In this document: positions 16,486 to 25,244 of the stretch, one piece after another
How the letters are laid out: every line of letters starts with the position of its first letter
Numbering within the stretch: position 1 is the stretch's first letter
Assembly (NCBI RefSeq): GCF_016093545.1
Contig: NZ_JADKYX010000030.1
Location: 1-64,000 of the forward strand
Direction: 5' to 3'
Source: Massilia rhizosphaerae
Lineage (GTDB): Bacteria; Pseudomonadota; Gammaproteobacteria; Burkholderiales; Burkholderiaceae_D
DNA: 64,000 bases
Program-made: the position numbers and the translations under genes
The notes under the pieces: model-generated
Databases searched by the model: none
Seen by the model: the letters and a program-made list of their open reading frames with translations, nothing else
Told to the model about the DNA's origin: nothing

Positions 16486-17997
16486 TTATGCCGTCTTGAT
16501 GAATCTGCCACGTGTCAGCTTTGCCCTCATCGGTGGCGACGAGACTATACCGGCGGCCAATGTCAGCGCGCTGATCAGAGCAATCAAAAGAGACAGTTCG
16601 ATTCTGCCTGACGGCAGCGGAAGCACATACTTTGCCAACAACACGAACGTGAGTGGAAGGACTAGAATTGGCAAAATATCTTCGAAAACCCAGCGGAAAT
16701 TGAAATCTTTCGCTGCAAAACGCCTGTGTATTCTAGGCACCCAAAGCACGAAATATCCCGAGTTGGCAAGTAGCCATGCCCAGCCCGCGCCATTCATGCC
16801 GAAACGCGTAGTTGCCCATATCAGCCCCGGGATAAGCGTGATGACAAAAATCACGTTTCCGATCAGGTGCAGCTTGAGATCGCCCTTAGCAAATTGCAAA
16901 TAGTACGGAAACGCGGCAAACGCCATGACGCCGTTGCCGAGCGCGTACAACTGCAAAGAAGTGCTTGCCTTTGCCGCGATCTCAGCACTACCAGTCCACG
17001 CAAGAAGCACCGGCGATGCAAAACAAACAAGTACGACGGTCGTCGGAATCGCGGCTACCGCAACAAGTTGAGTCGATTGCCGATAAAGCTTAAGCAAGCC
17101 TGTGTCATTTGCCTCGGCGGCCAATTTGCTCATACGCGGCCAGATCGACGCTGTAATTGGCGCACTGATGACCGTCACACCACTCGCGATCATGACGGCC
17201 ATAGTAAAAAAGCCATAATCGGCTAAGGGCAAGATACCAGACAGGATCAGTTTATCGGTCTGCGTGACTAGAACCCAGACCGACGAGGTAAACGTAATCG
17301 TCATCGCAAACTTGACGATGGGAAGTACCGGTTTTATCGACCAACCGATGGCCCCGTCTAGCGAACGTTTAGACGGCAACATTCTCAGATTGATCAGATA
17401 AAGCAGCAGTAATTCCGTCAGCGCCACGACCAACTGGTGGATGAAGAATACTTTCGGCGTGTACGAAAAGGCGGCCATCGAACCCAGCACAGCGACGAAA
17501 CGCAAAGTCGCGATAAAAACATTGAAGCCGCTCATGAGAATAAGCCGCTCGGCACCGGTGATCGCACCGCGGTACAGCCCCCCCATCCATCTCAACGCCA
17601 CGCATACCGACATGATCTGGACAGCGTTGATCACTGCATTCTTATCAATGTGAGTGACGTTCAGCCAACGCGACGCGACAATATCGGACATGCATAGAAG
17701 TGCGCCCCCGCCGAGGACCGCGATCGCGCAGAAAATCAAGCTAATGGCACGGAATAGCTGCCGATAAAGCAAGGGAGACAATGCGCCGCCGTGGAATCGC
17801 GCGGTTTCCCTTCCGATCGTGGGCGTGAGGCCCAAATCGAGCATGCCGAAGAATGCCTGCAGCATTGCGAAAAATGCCACCAAGCCATACGCCTCTGCTC
17901 CCATGTAACGCACATAGGTAGGCACGAGCACGATGCCTACTATCGTGATATAAAGTTGGCTCGCATAGTTGGCAAGAATGGGGAGCCGTAAACTCAC
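16486..17997 (-). CDS. wzx: Oligosaccharide flippase (Wzx-like)
   Basis: The 503-residue protein has about 12 membrane segments starting immediately at the N-terminus (LPILANYASQLYITIVGIVLVPTYVRYMGAEAYGLVAFF), the characteristic opening of MOP-superfamily polysaccharide flippases. It should move undecaprenyl-linked repeat units to the periplasmic face for Wzy. Its ATG overlaps the stop of the acetyltransferase gene by four bases. With wzy, wzz and wza it defines a Wzx/Wzy-dependent pathway rather than an ABC-transporter one. Confidence 0.9.
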   Translation of the reverse strand: MSLRLPILANYASQLYITIVGIVLVPTYVRYMGAEAYGLVAFFAMLQAFFGMLDLGLTPTIGRETARFHGGALSPLLYRQLFRAISLIFCAIAVLGGGALLCMSDIVASRWLNVTHIDKNAVINAVQIMSVCVALRWMGGLYRGAITGAERLILMSGFNVFIATLRFVAVLGSMAAFSYTPKVFFIHQLVVALTELLLLYLINLRMLPSKRSLDGAIGWSIKPVLPIVKFAMTITFTSSVWVLVTQTDKLILSGILPLADYGFFTMAVMIASGVTVISAPITASIWPRMSKLAAEANDTGLLKLYRQSTQLVAVAAIPTTVVLVCFASPVLLAWTGSAEIAAKASTSLQLYALGNGVMAFAAFPYYLQFAKGDLKLHLIGNVIFVITLIPGLIWATTRFGMNGAGWAWLLANSGYFVLWVPRIHRRFAAKDFNFRWVFEDILPILVLPLTFVLLAKYVLPLPSGRIELSLLIALISALTLAAGIVSSPPMRAKLTRGRFIKTA

Positions 17998-18443
17998 GAA
18001 GTGCCCAGACGAGAAGATTGATGTGAAAAAAGGTCGAGTTCCATGAACACCGACACGTCAGACTCGCTCGCTACCGTAAAACCCAAACGCCCGTAGAAGG
18101 AACGCAGGCCGGGATTGGTCTTGTAGATTTCCAAACGCATCGTCTTGAAGCCTGCTTTGGCTGCGTATGCAAATGAGCTTCTCAACAACGCAGAGCCAAG
18201 ACCGGTCGATCGGGCGGACTTGCGCACTGCGACCATCGTGACGAAAGCGCTATCCACAGCCGAATCGTTGCAATATACGGCGACCAATCCGCTAATTTTC
18301 CCGGCCTCGTAGACGGTAAAGAGCACCGCCTTCTCGGCGATCTTCCGGCAGTACACGTCGAAGTCGAGCTTAACCGACAGCCTCGGCGTAAAGTCGTTAT
18401 CTACTTCGACGAGCAAATCCTTGATGTCTTCTGCAACACTCAT
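17994..18443 (-). CDS. GNAT-family N-acetyltransferase
   Basis: The 149-residue protein shows the acetyl-CoA binding core of GNAT enzymes: VTMVAVRKSARSTGLGSALL (the R-x-x-G-x-G/A pyrophosphate loop appears as RSTGLG) and the later YKTNPGLRSFYGRLGF block. In this operon, next to two DegT-type aminotransferases, N-acylation of an amino-deoxysugar nucleotide is the likely role. Start and stop overlap the neighbouring genes by four bases each. Confidence 0.85.
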   Translation of the reverse strand: MSVAEDIKDLLVEVDNDFTPRLSVKLDFDVYCRKIAEKAVLFTVYEAGKISGLVAVYCNDSAVDSAFVTMVAVRKSARSTGLGSALLRSSFAYAAKAGFKTMRLEIYKTNPGLRSFYGRLGFTVASESDVSVFMELDLFSHQSSRLGTS

Positions 18444-19381
18444 TTTGCGCCTTGGCCTTCGAAATACGCCCTAATCTCACGACAGATCGCATAAACATCT
18501 TCGAGATTCGTATCCTGGTGCACGGGCAGATTCAAAATCTGGCTGGAGATTTCGACGGCAAGCGCATGTTCTTCGCACCGGAGCTGGTCGATCATCCGGT
18601 AGTACAAGGCGATCATCGTCATACCTTTCGACATCAGGTGAAAATAGAGCGGCTCCCGCTTGCCATGCTTGACCCGGATCGCAAAGCTTTGCGGAATGTC
18701 CGCGTCTTCCAACACATACATGATCTCGATGTGGTTTTGGAGACCTTCGAGCAACTGCACGTAGGCTTCATAGTTCTGGCGGCGGCGGCTGCTGATCGCG
18801 GAAAAATCGGACAATGCGTATTGAGCCAGTACATCCCTGTCCGCTTCAATCTCGGCCGGAATCGGCATTATTGAACGGTCCTTGGAGTTTACTTTTAACA
18901 AACCCCCGGTGTCCAAGGCAAGGTATTTATGGAGCGAATAAAACGCGAACTCGCCGACATCGCCGATACGGCTGCCCGGAGCATCCAGATAAAAAGCGTG
19001 GGCGCAGTCTTCCACCAAGACGGCGCCGACATCGCGACAAAGCTGCGCGAGCGCGTCGAGATCGTTCCGGCAAAAACCGAAGTAGTGAATCACGAGGACG
19101 ATATCGAATCCCTTCGCGAGCTGGCGCGCAAGATCCTCCATGTCAACACTCAGGTCTCCCTTGATTTTATAGAAATCAAATTCCGCACCGTTGGCCACCA
19201 CCGGATCATGAACGCCCGAACCCTCGCGTGCGGTGTAGCCAATATACCCTGGGAGAAGCACCCGCCCGGATTTGCCACCGCAAACGGACGCGATGACGTG
19301 GCCCCACGCTGCGCGTGCATTTTTTGTAAAATGAGCATTCAGCACGCAATTACGTTTGTCGGTAGCAGATTTCGAAATCAT
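18440..19381 (-). CDS. DegT/DnrJ/EryC1/StrS-like PLP-dependent protein, divergent
   Basis: The 313-residue protein has the aminotransferase fold type I order: an N-terminal cofactor region, VLVIHYFGFC, LVEDCAHAFYLD (the Asp that pairs with the pyridine nitrogen), and FAFYSLHKYLALDTGGLL, where Lys of SLHKY is in the Schiff-base position. It is shorter than classical sugar aminotransferases (about 370) and the normal PGY/T-rich N-terminal part is reduced (RVLLPGYIGYTAREG). It may act on an unusual substrate. Its ATG follows the wbqC stop by 21 bp. Confidence 0.75.
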   Translation of the reverse strand: MISKSATDKRNCVLNAHFTKNARAAWGHVIASVCGGKSGRVLLPGYIGYTAREGSGVHDPVVANGAEFDFYKIKGDLSVDMEDLARQLAKGFDIVLVIHYFGFCRNDLDALAQLCRDVGAVLVEDCAHAFYLDAPGSRIGDVGEFAFYSLHKYLALDTGGLLKVNSKDRSIMPIPAEIEADRDVLAQYALSDFSAISSRRRQNYEAYVQLLEGLQNHIEIMYVLEDADIPQSFAIRVKHGKREPLYFHLMSKGMTMIALYYRMIDQLRCEEHALAVEISSQILNLPVHQDTNLEDVYAICREIRAYFEGQGAK

Positions 19382-19402
19382 CGTCTTTTCAATACTTTTC
19401 TA

Positions 19403-20110
19403 TTACAAGCAATAGGTGTCGTCCAGTAGTTCACGGATACGTTCAGGAGAATTGAACATCATGACGTCGATGATAGACAATCCTGTCTCGAAAGTGCCGC
19501 GCCGCTGGCTGTAGGGTTCGAGATTATTACCGAGGAACTTCAACTTGATCTGGGCATCTTGGAATTGTTCCGGCTTGAAAATTTCGACGCCGCCGGTCGG
19601 GTTAACGTATTCAGTGCCGCCAAGAGCCTTGGTGATATGCAAGGCCCATTCGCCGGGATGCGTTACTGGATCAATGGCAAGTTGCATCTCGCTGAAAATA
19701 TCCAATTGCAAATTGACACCGATGTATTTACAAGTCTCACGCAGTACATTCGCGTTCAAATGCGTAATGCTGTCCGTGTCGACCTGCAGGGATCTTTCGA
19801 TGACGGCAACGGTATCGGCATAGAACGGAGAACGCTTCTTGTAATGCTGGAGCTGACGCAACAGCTTGCCTTTCCAGTCCTCGGCGTTCCGAATCTTGAC
19901 ATCTTTGATCTTTGCACCGAATTCGAACTTTTCCAAAGGCACTGCTACATATTGCCAGCCCTCTTCCGGTTTCAAAATACGATTCCGCTCGATCCAGCCA
20001 TGACGAATGAACTGGACATCGTCAAACAAGATGAAACGATCGGTCGCCTTGATCAGGCTATAATAGCCGACGTAAGGGAAAAAGTAGGGCTGCATGATCG
20101 CGTATTTCAT
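19403..20110 (-). CDS. WbqC family protein
   Basis: The 235-residue product opens with MKYAIMQPYFFPYVGYYSLI and FDDVQFIRHGWIERNRIL and contains LQLDIFSEM and NPTGGVEIF, all hallmarks of the WbqC family, found in many O-antigen and capsule loci. The family's reaction is not established to my knowledge; its frequent pairing with sugar aminotransferases suggests acylation or modification of an amino sugar. GAGGAG lies seven bases before the ATG, and the gene starts one base after the upstream aminotransferase stop. Confidence 0.92.
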   Translation of the reverse strand: MKYAIMQPYFFPYVGYYSLIKATDRFILFDDVQFIRHGWIERNRILKPEEGWQYVAVPLEKFEFGAKIKDVKIRNAEDWKGKLLRQLQHYKKRSPFYADTVAVIERSLQVDTDSITHLNANVLRETCKYIGVNLQLDIFSEMQLAIDPVTHPGEWALHITKALGGTEYVNPTGGVEIFKPEQFQDAQIKLKFLGNNLEPYSQRRGTFETGLSIIDVMMFNSPERIRELLDDTYCL

Positions 20111-20111
20111 C

Positions 20112-21224
20112 TTATGCTCCTCGTTTCAGGACCGAGACCACGCGGAACACATCTTCGTCCGTGAGTGCCGGGTAAATCGGCAAGCACAGGACTTTCAAGG
20201 CGGCTTTAGTAGCGACAGGAAGATTCGACTGTGCGGCAGACGGCAAGCTACGGTACATCGGAAAATCCGTGATCAATGGATAAAAATAGCGCCGTGCATT
20301 GACGCCATATTCCTTGAGCTGTGCGTATAGGGCATCGCGACTCATCGGATAATCGCTTTCCACCAGAATAGGGAAGTAAGAATTGTTGGCAACGATTTGG
20401 CCGGTATCGCCAAGGCAAACAATGTTCGGAACATCATGAAGCTCTTGCCGATATATCTCAGCAATTTCAGCACGTCTACGCATAATGTGGTCGAGATGCT
20501 TCAGTTGCAGCAGTCCAAAGGCCGCATTGATTTCGCTCATCTTGCCATTGATACCCGGGGCAACCACCGTGGTCTCATCCACAAAACCAAAATTCTTCAG
20601 GTGATCGATACGCTGCTTGGTTTTCGCATCGGGACAAACGATAGCACCACCCTCGAAGGTGTTAAAGACCTTCGTGGCATGAAAGCTCAGCACGGACAGG
20701 TCGCCGTAATTCAAGACGCTCCCATGGTCGTCGCGCACGCCGAAGGCATGTGCGGCATCGTAGATAACCTTCAGGTTGTAATTGTCGGCGACGCGTTGGA
20801 TCGCGTGAACGTCACAGGGATTGCCATAGCAGTGGACCGGCATGATAGCGGTGGTCTGCGGCGTGATAGCGGCCTCGATCTTGGCCGGATCGAGATTCAA
20901 GCTACCAGGCTCGACATCCACGAACACTGGCCTGTTGCCGTTCCACAGCAACGAGTGAGCAGTCGCAACGAACGAGTAAGGCGTCGTGATTACTTCGCCT
21001 GTTACTCGCAAGGCCTGCAGCGCCGTAATTAAGGCCAGAGTGCCATTCGAAAACAGCGCAATATGCTTGACGCCCAGATATTCGCACAAGGCTTTTTCGA
21101 GCTCCTGGTGGTACGGGCCGCCGTTGGTCAGCACTTTGTTATCCCAGATTTGCGTCAGATGAGGAATGAACTCATCAAGTGGCGGCAAATAAGGCTGAGT
21201 GACGTATATCGGCTTGTTTTTCAT
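20112..21224 (-). CDS. DegT/DnrJ/EryC1/StrS-family sugar aminotransferase
   Basis: I start at MKNKPIYVTQPYLPPLDEF (21224), the family's usual N-terminus; a longer frame to 21380 would run into wzz. The 370-residue PLP enzyme has NGTLALITALQAL, TTPYSFVATAHSLLWNG, VIYDAAHAFGV (Asp for the pyridine nitrogen) and SFHATKVFNTFEGGAIV, whose Lys forms the Schiff base. Such enzymes transaminate keto-deoxysugar nucleotides, here plausibly derived from the RfbB product dTDP-4-keto-6-deoxyglucose. The exact sugar cannot be told from sequence alone. Confidence 0.9.
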   Translation of the reverse strand: MKNKPIYVTQPYLPPLDEFIPHLTQIWDNKVLTNGGPYHQELEKALCEYLGVKHIALFSNGTLALITALQALRVTGEVITTPYSFVATAHSLLWNGNRPVFVDVEPGSLNLDPAKIEAAITPQTTAIMPVHCYGNPCDVHAIQRVADNYNLKVIYDAAHAFGVRDDHGSVLNYGDLSVLSFHATKVFNTFEGGAIVCPDAKTKQRIDHLKNFGFVDETTVVAPGINGKMSEINAAFGLLQLKHLDHIMRRRAEIAEIYRQELHDVPNIVCLGDTGQIVANNSYFPILVESDYPMSRDALYAQLKEYGVNARRYFYPLITDFPMYRSLPSAAQSNLPVATKAALKVLCLPIYPALTDEDVFRVVSVLKRGA

Positions 21225-21280
21225 TTCAGGTACTCTTGTTATCTTGAAAATGCTGCCAAGGCAGCGATTATCTGGGTATG

Positions 21281-22558
21281 TCAGCGGAAACCAAGGTGTT
21301 TCAGGAGTTCGTTCCACTGAGACGATGGCTGAAGCCCAGACCGAATCGCTTTCTCCCTTGCCTCGGCCGCGAAAGCCCAAAGTGCCGTAAACAGGAAGGT
21401 GAAAGACGCCGACAGAATTACGATGATCGCGCGCTTGGGCTTGAATTTCCGTTCAGGAACAACCGCAGGATCAAGGACCTGGACAACCGTCGAGCCGTTC
21501 GCCTCGTCCAACCGCGCCACCTCGTATTGTTTGGCAAGCAGTTCGTAAAGCATTTGGTAATACTTGACATTGCGCAGGAGCTTGATATTTTCCAGACCAC
21601 TCTTGCCGTCTGTATTGGGCGCAGCGTTGCGCGAAGCGTCGGGACGGCCATTCTCAAGCCTCGACAGCTCGGCGCGTAGGCTTGCCAGCTCTTCCGTAGT
21701 CTCCTTGAATTCCGGGTGACTCGACGTGACGAATGCCCGCATTGAATTGAGCTTGATTTCGTCCGCCGATATCTGCGCACGCAAGCGCGCCACCGTCTCG
21801 AGTACCGATCGACTCTCGGCATCGACGCTGACTACACCATGGGTATCGAGCGCGCCCTTCAATGCCACCTCCGCATTGGCCAGATTATTCTTGGCCTGCT
21901 CCAGCTGCCGCTCGAAGAATACACGACGCTGACCGGCCTCGGTTATGGCCAGGACGCTAGTTAGCTTGAGAAGCTCCGAAACATAGGCATTGGCGAGCCT
22001 CGCAACCAGTTGCTGATCCTTGTCTTGAACCTCGATCGTGATGATTCCGTCCTTACCAGCTACAATCGCCGTATTCTCTTCGAGTTGCTTGCGGGCCTTT
22101 TCGTTAGAGCGGGTATCGTAGATTTTCCTCAGATTGAATTGCTCAATCAAGCGGTCGGCCACAGTCCTACTCCGAAGCATGCCGATGTACAGATCGTTCG
22201 GATTTTTCAGGCCGGCGCTACTCGCCGCCAGCCCTGCCATGCCACCTAACTGCGATAGGAGGGCAGCCGCGCCGGATTGCGCTTGCTGAGGCGGAAGCAG
22301 CTTGGTATCCGCTTGATAAATGTTCGGAAGCGCAAAGCTCAACGCGGCCGAGACCACCCCGGCTACCAGAGGCAACAGGATAATCTGCTTCTTGCGCTTG
22401 GCCATTCCGATTAGAAAATCCATCAAGCTCAGCTCGATGCTTTCGTGCCCTGGAGCATTTGCTCGGGAATCGGTCTTTGATGGATTCTTTTCAACAGCAA
22501 TATCATTCATACATTTATCGAGGTCAGAGTCTTCGCGTACCTGAATGAGATCAACCAT
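21281..22558 (-). CDS. wzz: Wzz-family chain-length determinant / polysaccharide co-polymerase
   Basis: The 425-residue protein has two membrane segments (about residues 58-78 and 378-398) bracketing a periplasmic coiled-coil domain, with the Pro-rich PERKFKPKRAIIVIL before the second one, which is the Wzz signature. It regulates polymer length with Wzy and contacts Wza. It lacks the C-terminal tyrosine-kinase domain of Wzc. ATG at 22558 shares a base with the wza stop (TGATG), so the two are coupled. The N-terminal 45 residues are hydrophilic and longer than in O-antigen Wzz. Confidence 0.92.
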   Translation of the reverse strand: MVDLIQVREDSDLDKCMNDIAVEKNPSKTDSRANAPGHESIELSLMDFLIGMAKRKKQIILLPLVAGVVSAALSFALPNIYQADTKLLPPQQAQSGAAALLSQLGGMAGLAASSAGLKNPNDLYIGMLRSRTVADRLIEQFNLRKIYDTRSNEKARKQLEENTAIVAGKDGIITIEVQDKDQQLVARLANAYVSELLKLTSVLAITEAGQRRVFFERQLEQAKNNLANAEVALKGALDTHGVVSVDAESRSVLETVARLRAQISADEIKLNSMRAFVTSSHPEFKETTEELASLRAELSRLENGRPDASRNAAPNTDGKSGLENIKLLRNVKYYQMLYELLAKQYEVARLDEANGSTVVQVLDPAVVPERKFKPKRAIIVILSASFTFLFTALWAFAAEAREKAIRSGLQPSSQWNELLKHLGFR

Positions 22559-24906
22559 CAATTGCGCAGCGTCTTAACAGCAGCAGCACCGAGACCGAAA
22601 TTAGCGAGCACTTGTGTCCAATCACGCGCGCCTTGGATGAATTTACTCCAAGCGGTTTGACGATCCAATTTTTCGGGTACGACGATGGTATCACCCGGCA
22701 TGATCTCGACACCGCCAATCTTGCCGAAGAACCATCCTTGTGACTGAGCCGACACAACAGTACCGTCGACGCGCAATACGAATATGTTATCCATGTCGGC
22801 GTCATCAGAAACTCCGGCAATTGTCAGGTAATCGTTGACGCGAGTATTTGGTTTCCAAAGCGGCGAAGCTTCAGCATTAACCGCGCCAAACACGTTCACG
22901 AATGCCGGCCTCGGCGGAACCACCAGACGATCACCGTTTTGCAGCGACATTTGCGGCAGATGAGCAAAAGAATTGTCATTGGGGTCCAAGCCAAATGCAA
23001 TACGGCCAGTCGGCTGGAGTTTTCGAAAACGCGCGATGCGCTCTTCCGCAATTGCACGTTCTGCGTCGAACTGCGCGGTCGCCGCGGCGGCATCAGTTTG
23101 GCTCATGCCACGCAGGTTGGCTGCTTGTGTAGATTCCGCGCTACGAATCTGGGCCTCGAAACGGTCCGCAGCACGCTTGAGATTCGCTTCCTGTTCCTTG
23201 CGTACTTCTTCGCGATAAAACGCGGTGCCGAACATATATGCGCTCGAGGTCGGGCCGCCGGCCTTTGCGAGAAGGGTTTGAAGCGTATCGCTACGGGTCA
23301 TCTGATAGACGCCCGGCACATTGACTTCGCCCTCGACGCGCACGAACACCTGACGCTTTGCCATTGGCACCGCCACATCATTTTGTGAGAAGATCGTGAC
23401 TGTATCGCCTGGCTGCAACTGAATATTGTCGGGGCCATTAGGGTTCGTGAATACGTTACCCAAATTGAATGGGATTAGTTGTACTTTCAGGTCCGAACGA
23501 TTCACGCGCTCGATAACGGCATAATCCCAGTTGATTTCATCCACCAGCCCGCCAATACGGGATGCAATAGTATCCGCCCTCTCTCGAGTGTCCTTCTCGT
23601 TCTCACCGGTAACGATTGCGTTGTTCTGGCGCTTGACCGAATTGCGTGTCAACAAGTATTCCTTGCTTGGAATCAGGTCACTCACCCGCATACCAGATTT
23701 GAACGGAGCACGCACCGGTTGATCCACGTTACCGCGCAAGACCACAGCATTCGAGAAGTCCGGCGTGATCGAAACAACGTTCAGCACGTCGCCATTTTTT
23801 AGAACACGCTTAAGTCCATCCGCATTCAGTGCAAATTCTTCTACAGTTCGCGGATGGCTGCTGTTCGGATCGATACGTTCAAGAAATGCCCGGCGCGGGT
23901 CGGCGACGATAGGCAGGCCGCCTGCAAAGTCCAGCAGAGACTCAATGGTTTCGCCTGTGTTCTTCAATTCGAACACAGCAGGGCTGTTGACCTTCCCGAC
24001 CAATGCAACGAAACCACCGGCAGGCGGAATGTAGATCGTGTCGCCATCTTGCAGCTTAATGTCTGCGGACTTATCACCCTTGGCAATGAAGGAATACAGG
24101 TCGAGTTCTGCCACCGCCTTGCCCCCACGCTTCACCTCGACGTGGCGCATACTGCCATTCGCATTCGGACCGCCACTGGAGAACAGCGCAGTCACCAGCG
24201 TTGACAGGCTCGACACAGTATAGGTGCCCGGACGATTGGCTTCGCCCACTACGTACACGGTGATCGCACGCAGCTGACCAAAGGTCACGTTGACGGTAAC
24301 GCCCTTATACAGCCGAGCGATGGCGGCACGAATGACATTCTGCGCATCGCCAGCTTTCACGCCAGCCAGCGGCACATTTCCGATAGTCGGAATCGAGATC
24401 GTGCCATTGCGGTCGATGGTAGCGCGGTAATCGACATCGATAGTGCCCCAGCCGCGGATCATCAGCTCATCTCCCGGGCCGAGCGGATAATCCGACGGAA
24501 CCGGAGCATTGGAAATCGGTGCAAACGTAGACGGCGCATTCGCAAAAAATTCGGCACCGAAAATTGGAAGTAGCTTACCCGTGTTCTCAGCAATGAATTT
24601 TTGGAATTCGCTTGGCTCTACCGGGCTCTTCTGCTGCACACCGACGTTCTGGGGATGCGGAACATTGGCGCCCCCAGCGCCACCTCGGATGGCCCCTTCC
24701 CCCAACTCGCTAACCTGACCATTGGTAATCAAGATCTTGCGTGCCGTTCCGCCGCTCAACCCGTTGGGCAGCGCGCCAACGCCCTGGTTCGAAGTGGCAA
24801 ATGGCTCCTGATTGAAGAGATCTGACTTGTTCGTATCTTGCGCGGATGCGGCAATGGAAGCGACGGCCATGACCACGACCGCAAAACTCTTGTTGAACTT
24901 GAACAT
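22558..24906 (-). CDS. wza: Polysaccharide export protein with SLBB domains (Wza-like)
   Basis: The 782-residue protein carries a signal peptide (cut near SAQD; no lipobox Cys, so not a lipoprotein by this start), then the Poly_export domain with YPLGPGDELMIRGWG near residue 140 and GTISIPTIGNVPLAG. Several SLBB-type repeats follow (VYVVGEANRPGTYTVS, VALVGKVNSPAVFEL, VFVRVEGEVNVPGVY), with a short coiled coil near 570-620. It is about twice the length of E. coli Wza, resembling the long SLBB exporters of other polysaccharide loci. It is the first gene of the operon, with a promoter about 130 bp upstream. Confidence 0.92.
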   Translation of the reverse strand: MFKFNKSFAVVVMAVASIAASAQDTNKSDLFNQEPFATSNQGVGALPNGLSGGTARKILITNGQVSELGEGAIRGGAGGANVPHPQNVGVQQKSPVEPSEFQKFIAENTGKLLPIFGAEFFANAPSTFAPISNAPVPSDYPLGPGDELMIRGWGTIDVDYRATIDRNGTISIPTIGNVPLAGVKAGDAQNVIRAAIARLYKGVTVNVTFGQLRAITVYVVGEANRPGTYTVSSLSTLVTALFSSGGPNANGSMRHVEVKRGGKAVAELDLYSFIAKGDKSADIKLQDGDTIYIPPAGGFVALVGKVNSPAVFELKNTGETIESLLDFAGGLPIVADPRRAFLERIDPNSSHPRTVEEFALNADGLKRVLKNGDVLNVVSITPDFSNAVVLRGNVDQPVRAPFKSGMRVSDLIPSKEYLLTRNSVKRQNNAIVTGENEKDTRERADTIASRIGGLVDEINWDYAVIERVNRSDLKVQLIPFNLGNVFTNPNGPDNIQLQPGDTVTIFSQNDVAVPMAKRQVFVRVEGEVNVPGVYQMTRSDTLQTLLAKAGGPTSSAYMFGTAFYREEVRKEQEANLKRAADRFEAQIRSAESTQAANLRGMSQTDAAAATAQFDAERAIAEERIARFRKLQPTGRIAFGLDPNDNSFAHLPQMSLQNGDRLVVPPRPAFVNVFGAVNAEASPLWKPNTRVNDYLTIAGVSDDADMDNIFVLRVDGTVVSAQSQGWFFGKIGGVEIMPGDTIVVPEKLDRQTAWSKFIQGARDWTQVLANFGLGAAAVKTLRN

Positions 24907-25033
24907 TGGGCGTTAGGGAAGTGAAGCGTGAATGCATGTGGACCAATCCAACATTTTAACTGAGGGCAACCGAGACTGGGAACCTTTTGTTGCGCCATGG
25001 GCCATTAATTGTGCTATGCAATATCGTGACTTC

Positions 25034-25061
25034 AACATATCTGCCACAGCAAGACTGTCAA
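25034..25061 (-). promoter_or_regulatory. Putative sigma-70 promoter of the polysaccharide operon
   Basis: On the minus strand TTGACA (25061-25056) is followed after 16 bases by TATGTT (25039-25034). Transcription would begin near 25,027, giving a leader of about 120 bases before wza. The region is AT-rich and no other minus-strand gene intervenes. Confidence 0.6.
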
Positions 25062-25104
25062 AGTATAAGTTGTGCTAACAGAGAGCAACTGGAGTGATCT
25101 TTTT

Positions 25105-25119
25105 GTTAAATTACTTAAC
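25105..25119. promoter_or_regulatory. Palindrome upstream of the polysaccharide promoter
   Basis: GTTAA-N5-TTAAC is a perfect inverted repeat centred about 85 bases upstream of the predicted start site of the wza operon, a normal distance for an activator site. The regulator cannot be named from the sequence. Confidence 0.4.
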
Positions 25120-25244
25120 ATATAAATGCAATCATGATGTGATTTTTGGTGAGAATTGGAACAAACATTTTTGTCTTCTTGGTAGCGACCAAGGTCGATT
25201 TTGATAAAATAAACACACCACACTTATGATTTGACGGATCTTCC

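Noticed and set aside
24907-25240. Sigma-54 promoter for the wza operon (TGGCAG-N5-TTGAA)
   Set aside because: The -12 element lacks the required GC dinucleotide, and a better sigma-70 match overlaps the same place.
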